A stretch of DNA of 64,000 bases from Tenrec ecaudatus (GCF_050624435.1 NC_134536.1:8808758-8872757); one strand, 5' to 3'. Positions 33,951 through 44,349 are shown, counted from the stretch's first letter. Notes: generated from the sequence alone by a model not told the origin. Program-made: numbers and translations.

Positions 33951-34379
33951 TGTTTGTTTGTTTGTCTGGCTTTTGGCATTGAGACTTTGGCCAAGAGTTT
34001 GGGGCACAAGGAGGGGCGAGTTCATATGTGCTTGTGTCAGGTCATTTCTTCCAGGAAGGGGCTGTGTGTTTCGTGCTGGGTCTCTGAGTGCCCTGGACCA
34101 CAGGACCCATCCGAGTCTGGTGGCTCCCGGGCAGAGCAGATGGTGGGTGGACAAGGGAACAGCACCCAAGCAGGCTAAAAGTGGGGGAAAGTGACCATTT
34201 CAGAAAATAAAGTGTTGTTTACGTCACCTCAAAGGACACTGTTCGGTCTTCACACATCCCACCTGTGACATGAATCAGAGCCCTTACCTGAGGCCGTCAT
34301 TTTTTCCAGCCCCAGAAATTCTTTTCCACCCCTTGTCTTTCACAGCCTTCTGACTTTGAAGTGGAAGACAGAGCAGAGA

Positions 34380-34529
34380 GAGAGAGAGAGAAATTGAAAA
34401 AGCCTGTTAGCTGCCCTAAAAGGAAAGAGGAAGTAAGGGCTCCCAGGGTCCCGTTGGCTGTTTGGGTGACAGCTGGTGACGCGCTTTCCGGGCTCTTTAT
34501 AGTCTGTGTTTCCACCTGCCCCTCCTGCC
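34380..34529 (+). promoter_or_regulatory. Candidate TAGAP promoter
   Basis: The stretch upstream of the proposed 5'UTR exon carries AGAGGAAGTA at 34426-34435, a very good ETS/PU.1-type site. A CAGCTG E-box follows near 34470, and a TATA-like TTTATA lies at 34496-34501, placing a start near 34525-34535. ETS-family sites are common in lymphoid promoters, and TAGAP is expressed in lymphoid cells, so the arrangement is sensible. The transcription start itself is not visible and is inferred. Confidence 0.4.
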
Positions 34530-34669
34530 TGTAAGGCATTCTGTCCACGTGAAGCCCACGGCCTCCCTGCACCCGACTCCACTCCAGCTCCCGCCCAGCC
34601 CTGTGTCATGCTGCTTCGCCGCCGGCCCACAGCTGGCAGGCAGTAGGAGTCCGCCCGGCCCCAGCGAGG
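34530..34669 (+). other. TAGAP: Candidate TAGAP 5'UTR exon 1
   Basis: The sequence ends in a strong donor, AGG followed by GTGAGT, at 34669/34670, and would join the acceptor TTGCAG at 35181-35186. Human TAGAP also has a non-coding first exon, giving ten exons in all. The left edge is a guess from the TATA-like element at 34496. A short upstream ORF of 12 codons (34608-34646) lies inside it. Confidence 0.5.
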
Positions 34670-35186
34670 GTGAGTACTGTAAACTGAAGTGCGTATTAGA
34701 AACTGCCTCTCAGATCACAGCCCAAGAAGCGCTTCTTCAATACAAAGGTGCTGTCAATGGAGTCGGGGGGCAGGAGAGGTCTGGCCGGGGCGTGGGGGGC
34801 CTGGAGATGTGGTCTTTGCTTTCTGTGAATTCTAAACAGTATCTTGGAAATACGTTCTGTTCTGTTTTTGTGAAGTCGATGAGAAAAACCCGTACTTCCC
34901 AAACCAAACAAAAAGCTAGTTGTCATTGTAACAGCTACTCAGATAAGCCCCTGACGGACGGCAAAGCGATACATGAATAACACATTTGGGACTAGGAACG
35001 AGATCGGGTCGAAATAATGATTCAGCAGCGAAGGTGCTCAGACTGAAGCCACCTGGCAGTCTCCCTGACTTGACTCGGGGTGCTTTCTAAGAGCTGGAGG
35101 GTTTGTGTTTGGACGAAATGATGCTGGAATTGACCGGCTTCTTTACTGAGGGCATCCTGACTCTCCCTTGCACTGATCTGTTGCAG

Positions 35187-35288
35187 ACGAAGCCGAGGTC
35201 CCCGCCAAAGGACAGAGTGGAACGGAGCTCGCCGCCAGTCAGCCCGCCCGCCCGGCCTCTCATGAAGGTGACAAGCAGCTGCAACCTA
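35187..35288 (+). CDS. TAGAP: TAGAP exon 2 (75 nt 5'UTR, then the first 9 codons)
   Basis: The acceptor is TTGCAG at 35181-35186. The start ATG is at 35262, followed by eight codons to the donor CTA/GTGCGT at 35288/35289. Residues 1-9 read MKVTSSCNL. The 75 nt upstream of the ATG are also open in the same frame but contain no ATG. Confidence 0.8.
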
Positions 35289-38200
35289 GTGCGTGCCCTC
35301 GGCCCCCAAGGCAGTCCCACTTTCCAGAAGGAAGAGTCAAGGGCACTCGTCTAAGTATATCTTTTCTCTTTCAGTCCAAAACACTAAATGCCCAAGACAT
35401 GGACACGGTCATCGGCTGTCAATCAGAGGTGAGAAAGCAATTGTGCAAACCTCTCTATGGGGCCTGGGACGGAGACCTTTTTACCTGCTGGGAAGCTGTT
35501 TTCCATCCTAATGGAAGCAGGGATTGTTTAATGATAAGAGGAGAAATTTTGCATCAGAAATGTAGCAGATTAAACATGGTCATTGGAATCTGATAGGATA
35601 ACCATCGAGACTTAATATTAATCCTAGAGGCTAGGCGTGGGGGAATTTAATGTATCGCACTGCCTTGATCTTGGAAATGAATACGATGCTATTGGTGTTT
35701 CATGGACAAGCCTGCGGGTTCATTCCATTCTTGTTTTTAAGGAAATAAATGTATTTTCAGGGCAATATCAAGGAGCATCCTCTCCTGGCATCGTCTGAGA
35801 GCGAAGACAGTATTTGCCAGCTGATTGGTGAGTTTGGAAAACCTATCCATTGTTTATATAAGCGCCACCAGCCAGTGTTCTCGGTTGACAAAGCCCCGGT
35901 ACATTACTGGGCTCTTCTTGGTCTTTTAACTCTGACGGGGCAGGCATACGCCTGCTTGCTCGCTCCAACTATGGAGTGAGCTGAGAGCAAAGAGACTGCG
36001 GTCAGTCTCCCAGCTCTCCGATGGCTTCTTTGTGTGACAAGAAAACTTCTGGCCACTTGGTGGATGACAATTAAAGTATGGCTGTGTAATATAAATACAC
36101 AAATACTTTCTCAGGGGATCTTTCTTCCCTTACAAATGGAGCGTGTGTCTGAGAGACCACAAAGTACTTGTTGCTCATATCAGATGCCCAAGAACCTACC
36201 CTCTGCCCTGAATATTTGGATATCTATGTAATTCATTTCATCCCAAGGTACCCCTGACCCCGGTACCCCTGAAAGATAAGAACAAGCCGTTTCTTTCTCT
36301 GTCCTCTTCCCATTCGGCAGGGGTTGGCCTGGGAGCAGCCACTGGGGAAGCCTGGGCAGTGGGTGACTGCAGATGGAGGGAATGCTGGGCTTGCTCCCTC
36401 TAGGGGCTGGTTCGTGCCAGCGCGGTGGCAGAGGTGCCGGGGGCAAAGGGCCTCCAACGTGATCTTTCTTGCGCAAGTCACTTCCTCTCTTGCTGACCAG
36501 TGTCTCTTTCTTCAACTGCCCAAGGCAGAGGGGCAGGGGGCAGAGGGGAGCACTGACATGCTCTTCTCGCGGCAGAAAAGCCCACCTGCCTTAGAAAGGC
36601 CGGTGCGGCCATGGTGGTTAGTGTGCGGCCTGCACCCTTGGGTTTGGTAGCAGAGGAGAAATAACAGGAAAGGCGGAGGCTTTGAGGAACCTCCGTGTTG
36701 GTGTTTAGAGGCTGGTTGCCCTGGTAATGGTGGGGTTGTTGTTGGGTTTTTTGTTTTTTTTTTCAAATTGCTTTTAGATAAAGACTCACACCCTCTGCTT
36801 TCTCAGTTTTTCAAATGTTGGATTCCTCACCCCCCACCAATGACATGGAGGCTCCTGGTGGCGGCGTGGCTATGTGTTGGGCTGCTCCCCATAAGGTCAG
36901 CAGTTCGAATCCACCAGCTTCTCCACGAAAGAGTGAGAGAGACTGGGCTTTCTACTCTTCTGGTCACGGTCTCAGAAACTCACAGAGGCAGTTCGACCCT
37001 GTCCTACAAGCTTGCTAAGAGTTAGCATCGACTCAAGGGCAATGACTTTGTTTGGGTTTTTGTATCACGTAGGGAGAAAGGCCTGGGCTTTCTACTCCCA
37101 TGAAGGGTTACAGTCTCAGAAAACCACAGGGGCAGCTCGACCCTGTCCTGTAGGGTCGCTGTGAGTCAGAACTGACTCGATGGCACTGAGTTTGGCCTTG
37201 GTTCTGAATAGCGCACGTGTAGCTGACGATAACCGTTTTCTTCTCTGGGTCGTGCCTGACTGACCTGCTCTTCTCATCCCTCTCTTTGTCCTGCCGGGGT
37301 GCCTGCAGAAGTCAAGAAGAGGAAGGTGCTGTCCTGGCCCTTTCTCATCAAGAGGCTGACATCTTTGTCAGACTTCACTGGGCCTTTGGAGCCAGAATCG
37401 AAAGCGACGTTGTTTGACCAGCCTTTGTCAGCTATCTGTGGCGAGGACCACACACTGCCCCAGCCCATTCAGGTAGGTGGACCTTCATGCAGCAACCAAC
37501 TTCAGTGTTTTGTCGTTGTTGAAAATCCAAGACAAATCTTAATGTAATTCCAGACCCAACGTGTTAGGGTTGACCTTTGTTTTGTCTTCTGATTTTAGAA
37601 AGAATGTTCCCACTACAGAGACTAGCTAGCTGGCCTTTAGAAATGAGTTACATTTGCCACTGAGCTCAGGACAGTCCCTCCCAAGGAGCTCTTCCACATC
37701 CGGTTTCAGAGAGTCAGGACTACTGACAATGTATGGTTTCTGAAAAGCTAACAGACATACAGTCGATTCTTAGAAAGTCGGTGCTTCTGCAGAAGGACTT
37801 GAAGGGAGGAGAGGCTCAAGTCATTCTGGAATGAGAATTTCCCACAGACAGCTTTCACCGTGTGGCTCCTCACCAGAAAGTGCAGCGAGAGAGGGGGTGG
37901 GTCACACCCTGAAGACAGCAACATTGGCGTGCTGATTCTTGTTGGGGTTCTTAGTAAAGTGGAAAGTCAGCCTTGACGGGCAGGATACTTCATGACAGGG
38001 AAGTTGGCTACCCCTCCTGAACAGGACTCTCAGGCATAGTCTCCAAGCTAAATGTATGCATAGCAGTCAAGGGTGTGCCTCTAAGCCAAGGGTAACCATC
38101 TCCTGCCCCTATCCCTATGTCCTGTAGGAAATTCTCACTATTCTGTGCCGTAAGGGCCCTTCGACAGAAGGAATATTCCGGAAAGGGGCCAATGAGAAAG

Positions 38201-41200
38201 CCCGCAAAGAGCTCAAGGAGGAGCTAAACTCGGGAAGTGCGGTGGACTTGGAAGGCTGCCCTGTGCACCTGCTGGCTGCAGTCTTTAAGGTGAGTTCCCT
38301 GTGTTCCTTTCAAGAAATGGGGCATCGAGTTCCCCGCATTCCTTTCAGGAATAGCATTCTCAGGAAATAGGAAATGGACTTCTCTTCCCAGTGGTCAAAG
38401 TCTAACTTTTTCTTAATTAAGCCATTTATGTAGTTGTAATCAATTAAGCATGCATATAGAAGCTTTGTTGGCATTCAGGAACTAACTACAAGGTCAGCGG
38501 TGGTTCAAACCCACCAGCTGCCCCATGGAACAAAGATGAGGCTACTGGCTGCCCCAAAGGTTTCCAATCTCAGAAACCAAAACGGCAGTTCTACTCTGCC
38601 CTATAGGTAGGAATTGAGCTGCTAACCACAAGGTTAGTGGTTCAAACGCACCAGCAGCTCCTTGGTAGGAAGATGAGGCTTTCTGCTCCCATCATGATTG
38701 ACAGCCTCCCAAACCCTAAATAGGGTTGCAATGTGTGTTATAAATTCATATATACACCTACATTGTTTATCATTTGCATACACCTGTAAATCTAGCTTAT
38801 TTATCCTCTCTGTGAGCTGAGATTCCAACTGAAAGTGATGCTTTAAGCTGCCACACCCAAAAAATCGATGAGCAAAGGCAATTTGTCCTGTGCACTCCCT
38901 AGAACTCCCACACCAGGGAGAGTGTCCTTCTGCGCCTGTTGGTAGCAAGTTGCTGAAAGGCACTGGGGGAGGGTGCCATAGGGGTGACGAGGATTGATCT
39001 GTATCATGAGGGGGCCCCCGAGGTCCTGGGCCCGACAAAGGTCAGGGCCCGGGGTCCCACCAGCAGACTACACAGTGCTCTTCTCCCTCCCCGCCCTGCA
39101 GGACTTCCTGCGGAGCATACCCCAGAAGCTGCTCGACAGCGACCTGTTCGAAGACTGGATGGACGCCCTGGGCCGCCAGTGTGAGGAGGACAGAGTGGAG
39201 GCCCTCAAGCAGTAAGTGTCCGAGTGGCTCCCATTCTGTTTCCAACAGAACCCCATCCACAGGCCTTCCAACATGTACTCAAGGTTGGGGGTGCAGGATT
39301 CAATCCCTAACACTCCCAAAATCTATCTACGCATTATGATTGCCCCACGTGACTAAATAGCATCCGTGAGACACTGAGCGGATTGAAGCCATTGACGTGT
39401 CTCTCCCAAAATGAACATCCCAGATGATCCCCTAAATCTCTGACTGAAACCATGAAAGAAAGCTCTTCCTTCACCATCCCTTCCTAAAGGAAGTGGAAAT
39501 GCACCATGGGCTCAAATGTGAGGATGGTGCCGGATGGGAGCTTCCTTCAGCTGTGCAGACGGAGGGAACTGACTGGCCCGCTGGCAACAGCAACTACAAT
39601 GTCTCAGCATCACCAGTCCAGCTTTGGAAAGGGGGAGGCGGGAAAGCCGCCTCTGTCATTGTTAGCTAGTGTTGTCTGGGCCAGGTTTATGAATGTGTGT
39701 TTGTAAGCTGATTTATGCCCCTCTGCCAGCAGCTCAGCGGAGGGCTGGTGGAGCTGAGCAGTTAAGAGTTCAGCAGCTAATCAAATATGCCATCTTCCTT
39801 GGGTGGGGCAGGGAGCGGAGGGGGGCAGGGGTGGAGGGGCGGGTGCACAATTTCCAAACCACCAAGTGGTTGGAGTCTAAGAAAGCCAGACGACAGTCTT
39901 CCTAGCTGGGGGACAAACTCAGCAAAAGGATTTTCAAATGTTAGAGACAAGCCCGGGGGCTCGGTGCAGGTTCCACTGAGGGATTTGAGGTTGGTGTTGT
40001 AATGATACGGACCCATCTCTCGGGTTTTCCTAGCCTGTGGTCAACTCTTTTGGTGTCCGTTACAGCTGGAAGTGTCTGAAGGTCTGAACGTTGCACAATG
40101 TTCACTTCAGAAAAAGCGCCTTCCTCATTTGAAAGGAAGTCTGCTTTCAAGCAGGAACCACTGCCGTCCACGGCCTGAATGCCTCTTAAATTCACGGTCC
40201 CCCCTTTGTGCCAGGGTTGCAGATCAACTCCCCCGGGCCAACCTGGCGCTGCTCAAGCAGTTGGTCTACGTGCTCTTCCTGATCAGCAAGAACGCCGGCA
40301 CCAACAAGATGGACTCGAGCAACCTGGCCATCTGCATCGGGCCCAATGTGCTGGCCCCGGACAGCGGCCAGAGCCTGTCGCTGGAAGCCCAGAGAGACTT
40401 GAACTATAAGGTTTGTTCTGGGCACTTTTAAAGAAACCCCCAACTTAGGGTCTCACCATCTGTGGGCAAAAACCAAGCAATGAAAGGCTTCTTTCTGAGT
40501 CTCCCCAACTGGAGAGAGAAAAGGGTGGAACACCGTGGTCAGAGTCCCACTTTCTTGCTGTGGAGCCAGCCACGCAATTCTGTGGCATGCCGCTCAGTCT
40601 CAAGCCCGCCCCAGGTTTGGTTTGGGATGGGCTCATTGGGTCGCATAGACTTCCATTGGCTGATTTCCTGAAGTAGTGCACCAGGCCTTTCTTCCTCGTC
40701 TGTCTTAGTCTGTGGCTCCACGGAAGCCCACTCAGCATCAGAGAAACACAAAGGCCTCCCTCGGCAGGGGATGGTGGCTGCGCCGGGGTGCTTTGGTCAG
40801 CAATGGACCCAAGCCTCCACGTGGACAATGGGAAGTCTACCAGTGGCCCACCACTGCCTGTCTCTGACCAGACACAATGACTCAGAAGCAACCTCAGCCC
40901 ATGTCCTCTGTCATCCTACCAACAGGTGACAGGCTTACAGATTGTCACATCCCTCTGTCTCCCCAGCTAGAAAAGCATTTTTTATTTTTTTTCTTGTTTG
41001 TGCCTCATACTGTTACCACAACTATCACGTGTAGCACCCCCTAGGGGGGCAATGGACCAATCCAGGGGGTGGTGAAAGCAGGCACCGATCTATACTTCAT
41101 CCTGCTTCATGGGTGACAGGAGGCAATGAGTAATATTTTTTCCCTGAAAGGGAGAGTTGGGGAACCAAGTAAGTTTGGGGACCCACAGAAACAATTTTCT

Positions 41201-43467
41201 AAATGAGAACTTGACAAATTTAAAGTAAAGTACTTTTTAAAAATATTTGGAGGGGGTGGGGAATGCATGTCCCAAGAAGAGTTTGTTTAAAAAAAGAAGA
41301 AGAAGAAACAATGACCTCTAATGTTTGCTTGTTTGTCTCTAGCAAACATCTGTATATTTCAAACTTGAGAAACGTGTCCACATCTCTCTTGGGCCTTTCC
41401 CTGAAAGCTGGCCCCACACGGTCCCATTCTTCACCCTGACCTTCCCAGAAAGAAGCAGGTCTCCAGACTGACGCTGCTCCTTTTCCTCACAGGTGAAGAC
41501 ACTGGTGGAATTCCTCATTGACCACTGCTTCCAGGTCTTCGGGGAGAACATTCCGGCACCTTCCAGCATCACCTCTGATGAGTCCCTGGAGCACACGGAC
41601 AGTTCAGGTACGCCATGTGCCAGCGGTGCTTGGGATCTTGGAGGAGCGTTCCTGCCAGGGACGTAAAATAGCGCTGATATGAGAACCAGGAAGGGCCTTC
41701 ACAAATCAACTCCGTGGGCATCCTCAGACACTGCCTGAGCATCCGTGGAACGCCTCCTGCAGCTGCAGGCTGGCTCTTTCCACTTTCCCTTCTGAATTGT
41801 GACTAATTGCTAAAAAAAATTTTTTAAGTACAATAAATCCAAACCTGTTGCCAAACCAATTCCAACTCAGAGCAACCGTTTAGGGTGGAGCAGCCTTCCG
41901 TGCCAATGTCCTGGAATATGGGTCAATAAAGGAGCCATCCAGGAATCTGCTGTCAATATTCAGATGTGTAAATGATCAGTGAGATCCTTGTTCTCCCTCT
42001 CTCTCACTCATCTTCCCTCTTTATACTTCTCTCCGTGTTAAAATCATGGATTTGGAAATAAATCCATTTCCACATGGCACATGTCTGATCAGAGCATTTC
42101 CGTCCTGGGTAAGAGGAGGGTCAGAGATTGTGAAGTGTATTTCTAAAATAAATGGGACCAAAAGTTCACCTCTTCCTTATCTCTCCCCAGATGGGTCAAC
42201 CCTGCAGAACGACTCAGCCTATGACAGCACAGACCCGGATGTGGAGCCCAGCGGTATCACCTGCTCTCAGAGCGGGCAGCCCCAGGCGCCCACCAAGCGG
42301 CCCACCAGTGTGGGCAATGGCGGGCCACAGGACCTGTGTGAGCAGGGCCTAAAGCCCATTGCCAGCGTGGTGGCCAGGCTGAAAGGCTCTCTGGTTCAAC
42401 CAGACAGGAGGTATTCTGAACCCAGCGTGGCGTCCTCCAAAGAGTGCCTTGAGGGCCGGATCACAAGCCAAAAGCTAACCAAGAGCGAGGACAACTTCCC
42501 GCGGGCCCGGGCAGGCTCTCGTTTTGACAGTGAGGATGCTGGAGACCCATTTCCAGAGGAGGTTTTCCCTGCAGCAGAAGCCAAACCTCAAAGACCCATG
42601 GGCCTGAAGGCGAAGAGTGGGACTCAGAGCCCGGCATTCCCTCGGGGACTGTTACCGAAGGCCAGCTCCTCTGGCTCCCTGGACAGCTCCTCCGACGGCT
42701 CCCCTGTGGTTTCTCCCTCCAGTCCCAAGAGGCACTTCTTCACCCGGCACCAGTCCTTCACCACCAAGCCGGACAAAGGGAAGGCCACCAGAGAGATCCG
42801 AAAGCACTCCATGTCCTTCTCCTTTGCCCCGCACAAACGAGCACAGGCCAAGGGCGCCGGCGGTGCGTCTGGGAAGCACAAAGACCTTCCCGGGAGTCAC
42901 GGAAAGAAGAGTGGGAAGAAAGATAGCCAGCTCACTGGCCGCGTCATCCAGGCGAGTTGGCCTGAACCCCACAGCCACGCAGCTCTGGAGCTGGACTCAC
43001 GAACCCAGGGCTTCTCCGTGGACGATGTGTTTCAACAAGTGGATCGGAGACTCCCTGGAAGGCCGCCGTCTTACGAAGAGGCAGTTCAGGGCCAGCCGTT
43101 GGAACTCAGGGCTTACACGAGCCAAACGGTGGGAAGCATGAGGGCACGAATGCTTAGTCAAGACTCCACGCGGCCAGCTCTCTACCCAACTCACCACGGA
43201 GGGGACTCAGGAAACCCATGCTGCCCAGGGCCACTGAGTGGGCACAGGCTCTCTCCCATCAGTGGCCATTGGAAAGGGGGCAGGACTGTGTGTGCTTCTG
43301 GGGAAACTGAGGCAGAAGTGGCTGTGCCTGGGAGCCCTTTCCTGCACCGGCTGAGAACTGTGTCTGAGTCCTTGGAAAAGAGCAGGCGGGACTACTTGGT
43401 CCGGCGCTGTAGTCAGCCGGTGCTTGAGGCTGACCGGTTCCCGTCTGCTAGAGAGTCCTACATTTAG
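35262..43467 (+). CDS. TAGAP: TAGAP, T-cell activation RhoGTPase-activating protein (spliced, nine coding exons)
   Basis: The coding sequence joins 35262-35288, 35375-35428, 35761-35827, 37309-37472, 38128-38289, 39102-39211, 40215-40410, 41493-41607 and 42191-43467. It totals 2172 nt, giving 723 residues plus a TAG stop, close to the roughly 730 residues of human TAGAP. Every intron begins GT and ends AG and all phases match. A basic stretch (about 51-66) precedes a RhoGAP domain (about 84-280) with the Arg finger in a GIFR motif (R122) and a conserved Asn in IGPN (N239). The tail (about 299-723) is rich in Ser, Pro and Lys and ends in ESYI. The family stimulates GTP hydrolysis by Rho-type GTPases in the cytosol and is linked to T-cell activation and thymocyte adhesion. 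The start ATG was chosen by similarity to the known TAGAP N terminus; its Kozak context is weak. No frameshift or premature stop was seen. Confidence 0.95.
35375..35428 (+). CDS. TAGAP: TAGAP coding exon (residues 10-27)
   Basis: The 54-nt exon is preceded by a pyrimidine tract and TTTCAG, and followed by GTGAGA. It is phase 0 on both sides and encodes SKTLNAQDMDTVIGCQSE. Confidence 0.9.
35761..35827 (+). CDS. TAGAP: TAGAP coding exon (residues 28-50)
   Basis: The 67-nt exon lies between ATTTTCAG and GTGAGT. It contains the acidic run SSESEDSICQLI and ends with the first base of a Glu codon. Confidence 0.92.
36847..37060 (+). mobile_element. AfroSINE-type SINE in a TAGAP intron
   Basis: GGAGGCTCCTGGTGGCGGCG, GGTCAGCAGTTCGAATCCAC, GTCTCAGAAACTCACAGAGG and CATCGACTCAAGGGCAATGA are in order. 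Confidence 0.82.
37070..37195 (+). mobile_element. AfroSINE 3' fragment in a TAGAP intron
   Basis: It carries GGGCTTTCTACTCCCATGAA, TACAGTCTCAGAAAACCACA, TAGGGTCGCTGTGAGTCAGA and CTGACTCGATGGCACTGAGT. It looks young, with little change from the presumed consensus, and lies directly after another copy. Confidence 0.8.
37309..37472 (+). CDS. TAGAP: TAGAP coding exon (residues 50-104)
   Basis: The 164-nt exon lies between GCCTGCAG and GTAGGT. It encodes the basic VKKRKVLSWPF stretch and LFDQPL at the start of the RhoGAP fold. Two AfroSINE copies (36847-37060 and 37070-37195) sit in the intron just before it. Confidence 0.93.
38128..38289 (+). CDS. TAGAP: TAGAP coding exon with the RhoGAP arginine finger (residues 105-158)
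   Basis: The 162-nt phase-0 exon lies between CTGTAG and GTGAGT. It carries STEGIFRKGAN. The CGG codon at 38179-38181 is R122, the catalytic Arg finger of RhoGAPs, followed by the helix ARKELKEELNSG. Confidence 0.95.
38484..38610 (+). mobile_element. AfroSINE fragment in a TAGAP intron
   Basis: It carries GGTTCAAACCCACCAGCTGC, TTTCCAATCTCAGAAACCAA and CAGTTCTACTCTGCCCTATA. Confidence 0.72.
38611..38735 (+). mobile_element. AfroSINE fragment in a TAGAP intron
   Basis: It carries GAGCTGCTAACCACAAGGTT, GTGGTTCAAACGCACCAGCA and GAAGATGAGGCTTTCTGCTC, in tandem with the copy at 38484. Confidence 0.72.
39102..39211 (+). CDS. TAGAP: TAGAP coding exon (residues 159-195)
   Basis: The 110-nt exon lies between CCTGCAG and GTAAGT. 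It encodes DFLRSIPQKLL followed by DLFEDWMDAL, typical of the RhoGAP core. It ends two bases into a Gln codon. Confidence 0.93.
39500..39605 (+). mobile_element. RTE 3' tail remnant in a TAGAP intron
   Basis: ATGGGCTCAAATGTGAGGAT and the run into GGCAACAGCAACTACAATG match the last ~100 nt of the RTE elements in the window. It lies between the TAGAP exons at 39102 and 40215. Confidence 0.55.
40215..40410 (+). CDS. TAGAP: TAGAP coding exon (residues 195-260)
   Basis: The 196-nt exon lies between TGTGCCAG and GTTTGT. It encodes ALLKQLVYVLFLISKN and MDSSNLAICIGPNVL, the hallmark RhoGAP segment that carries the conserved Asn (N239). Confidence 0.94.
40660..40800 (-). mobile_element. RTE 5'UTR remnant in a TAGAP intron
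   Basis: It carries CCAGGCCTTTCTTCCTCGTC, TGTCTTAGTCTGTGGCTCCA and CTCAGCATCAGAGAAACACA, as in the other three copies. Confidence 0.5.
41493..41607 (+). CDS. TAGAP: TAGAP coding exon (residues 261-298)
   Basis: The 115-nt exon lies between CTCACAG and GTACGC. It encodes the last RhoGAP helix, VKTLVEFLIDHCFQVFG, then the start of the acidic, Ser-rich linker. Confidence 0.92.
41848..41915 (-). mobile_element. AfroSINE 3' fragment in a TAGAP intron
   Basis: ACCAATTCCAACTCAGAGCA and ACCGTTTAGGGTGGAGCAGC match the complement of the SINE tail. Confidence 0.5.
42191..43467 (+). CDS. TAGAP: TAGAP terminal coding exon (residues 299-723)
   Basis: The acceptor is CTCCCCAG at 42183-42190 and the stop is TAG at 43465-43467. 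This exon holds most of the non-catalytic tail: Ser/Pro-rich blocks, SPSSPKR, a basic stretch around the HSMSFSFAPHKR segment, a PPSY motif (residues 590-593), and two RxxSxP motifs (RRYSEP at 371-376 and RRCSQP at 703-708). The frame stays open 48 codons upstream into the intron, to an ATG at 42046. I treat that as chance because the acceptor restores the known family sequence. Confidence 0.96.
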
Positions 43468-44171
43468 AGGGGGTAGGGTCATCCCCCGGGATAGAGCTTG
43501 GGGTGTCTCTGTAAATATGTGACTGTGCGGAGACTTACGTTTAGGTCCTTGGTTCAACGAAGTCAGGAATAAGCTCCTTTAGCAAAAGTCCTCGATGGGG
43601 ACACGTGTGTGCGCAGTGGTGCTCGGGTCCCGTCTACATGCCCCCGAAATGTGCAATATGTGATGTCATTGACAAGGTGGGAGATGCCAAGAATGTGGGC
43701 AGGCCCACGCGTCTGTACTTGCTGGTGGACTTGAGGTGGATTACGTGGCTGCCCGCCCTCCCAGCGCACGTTGTCATTGGTGGTCTCACCTGGCACACTG
43801 ATTTCCTCAGCTCTGCTCAGGGACGGATGTTTAAAGCTCTATGAGTAGTTGAGGCTGAAGAGCAGCCCCCGGATTCCTAATCACCACGGTCCAAGAAAGA
43901 TGCTGGCAGCCAGGAATCCCAGCTCCCTGTTGGAAGCGCTCACCACCATCGCCAAGGCCGATGAAGGAAGAGGCCACCATGGATGTTCTCCAACATGTCT
44001 TTTCATCCTCAAATTACGTTTGGGTCAATCCATGAACGTGCCTTCCATTACAATGAACCCACTTATAGCTGTGGGTTCCTCTGCAGGTCAGTGACGCCAG
44101 ACCTAACCGTGTGAAGATGGGCAGTATCTGTGCATTGGGGGTCGTGTAAAACTTCCATGTGATGGCACTAC

Positions 44172-44177
44172 AATAAA
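44172..44177 (+). promoter_or_regulatory. Poly(A) signal AATAAA, proximal
   Basis: AATAAA lies 705 nt after the TAGAP stop, followed by a T/G-containing stretch. Confidence 0.55.
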
Positions 44178-44326
44178 GCGTCTTCCTGATGTGAAAGTAT
44201 AAATCTTCGTTCTTCACTGACACACTGCCCTCCCTTCAGTTAATAGGCGCTGTCCACCAGGAAAATGGTTGTTTGCACATTCGTCCATCAGCATTGATGG
44301 ATTCTGTGTTCCTTGTTTTGAGTTTC

Positions 44327-44332
44327 AATAAA
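44327..44332 (+). promoter_or_regulatory. Poly(A) signal AATAAA, distal
   Basis: A second AATAAA lies 155 nt downstream, with TTGG and TTGTTCTG downstream, plausible as the main 3' end of TAGAP. Confidence 0.5.
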
Positions 44333-44349
44333 ACTGGGGATCTTGGCCT

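Larger units (their letters stand above)
43468..44345 (+). other. TAGAP: TAGAP 3'UTR
   Basis: The stretch from the stop codon to just beyond the second AATAAA shows no repeat signature that I recognise, consistent with retained single-copy UTR. The end is set by the poly(A) signals at 44172 and 44327. Confidence 0.65.

Noticed and set aside
33672..34169. 165-codon minus-strand ORF
   Set aside because: It runs antisense through an L1 3' end and a SINE fragment; stop-poor because of base bias.
35103..35261. In-frame N-terminal extension of TAGAP from an ATG at 35103
   Set aside because: The ATG is upstream of the exon 2 acceptor at 35186, so it is intronic. The known N terminus starts with the ATG at 35262.
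42046..42190. Alternative TAGAP start using the open frame upstream of the last exon
   Set aside because: The 48 codons lie in the intron before a good CTCCCCAG acceptor, and family sequence resumes exactly at the acceptor. No promoter is visible.
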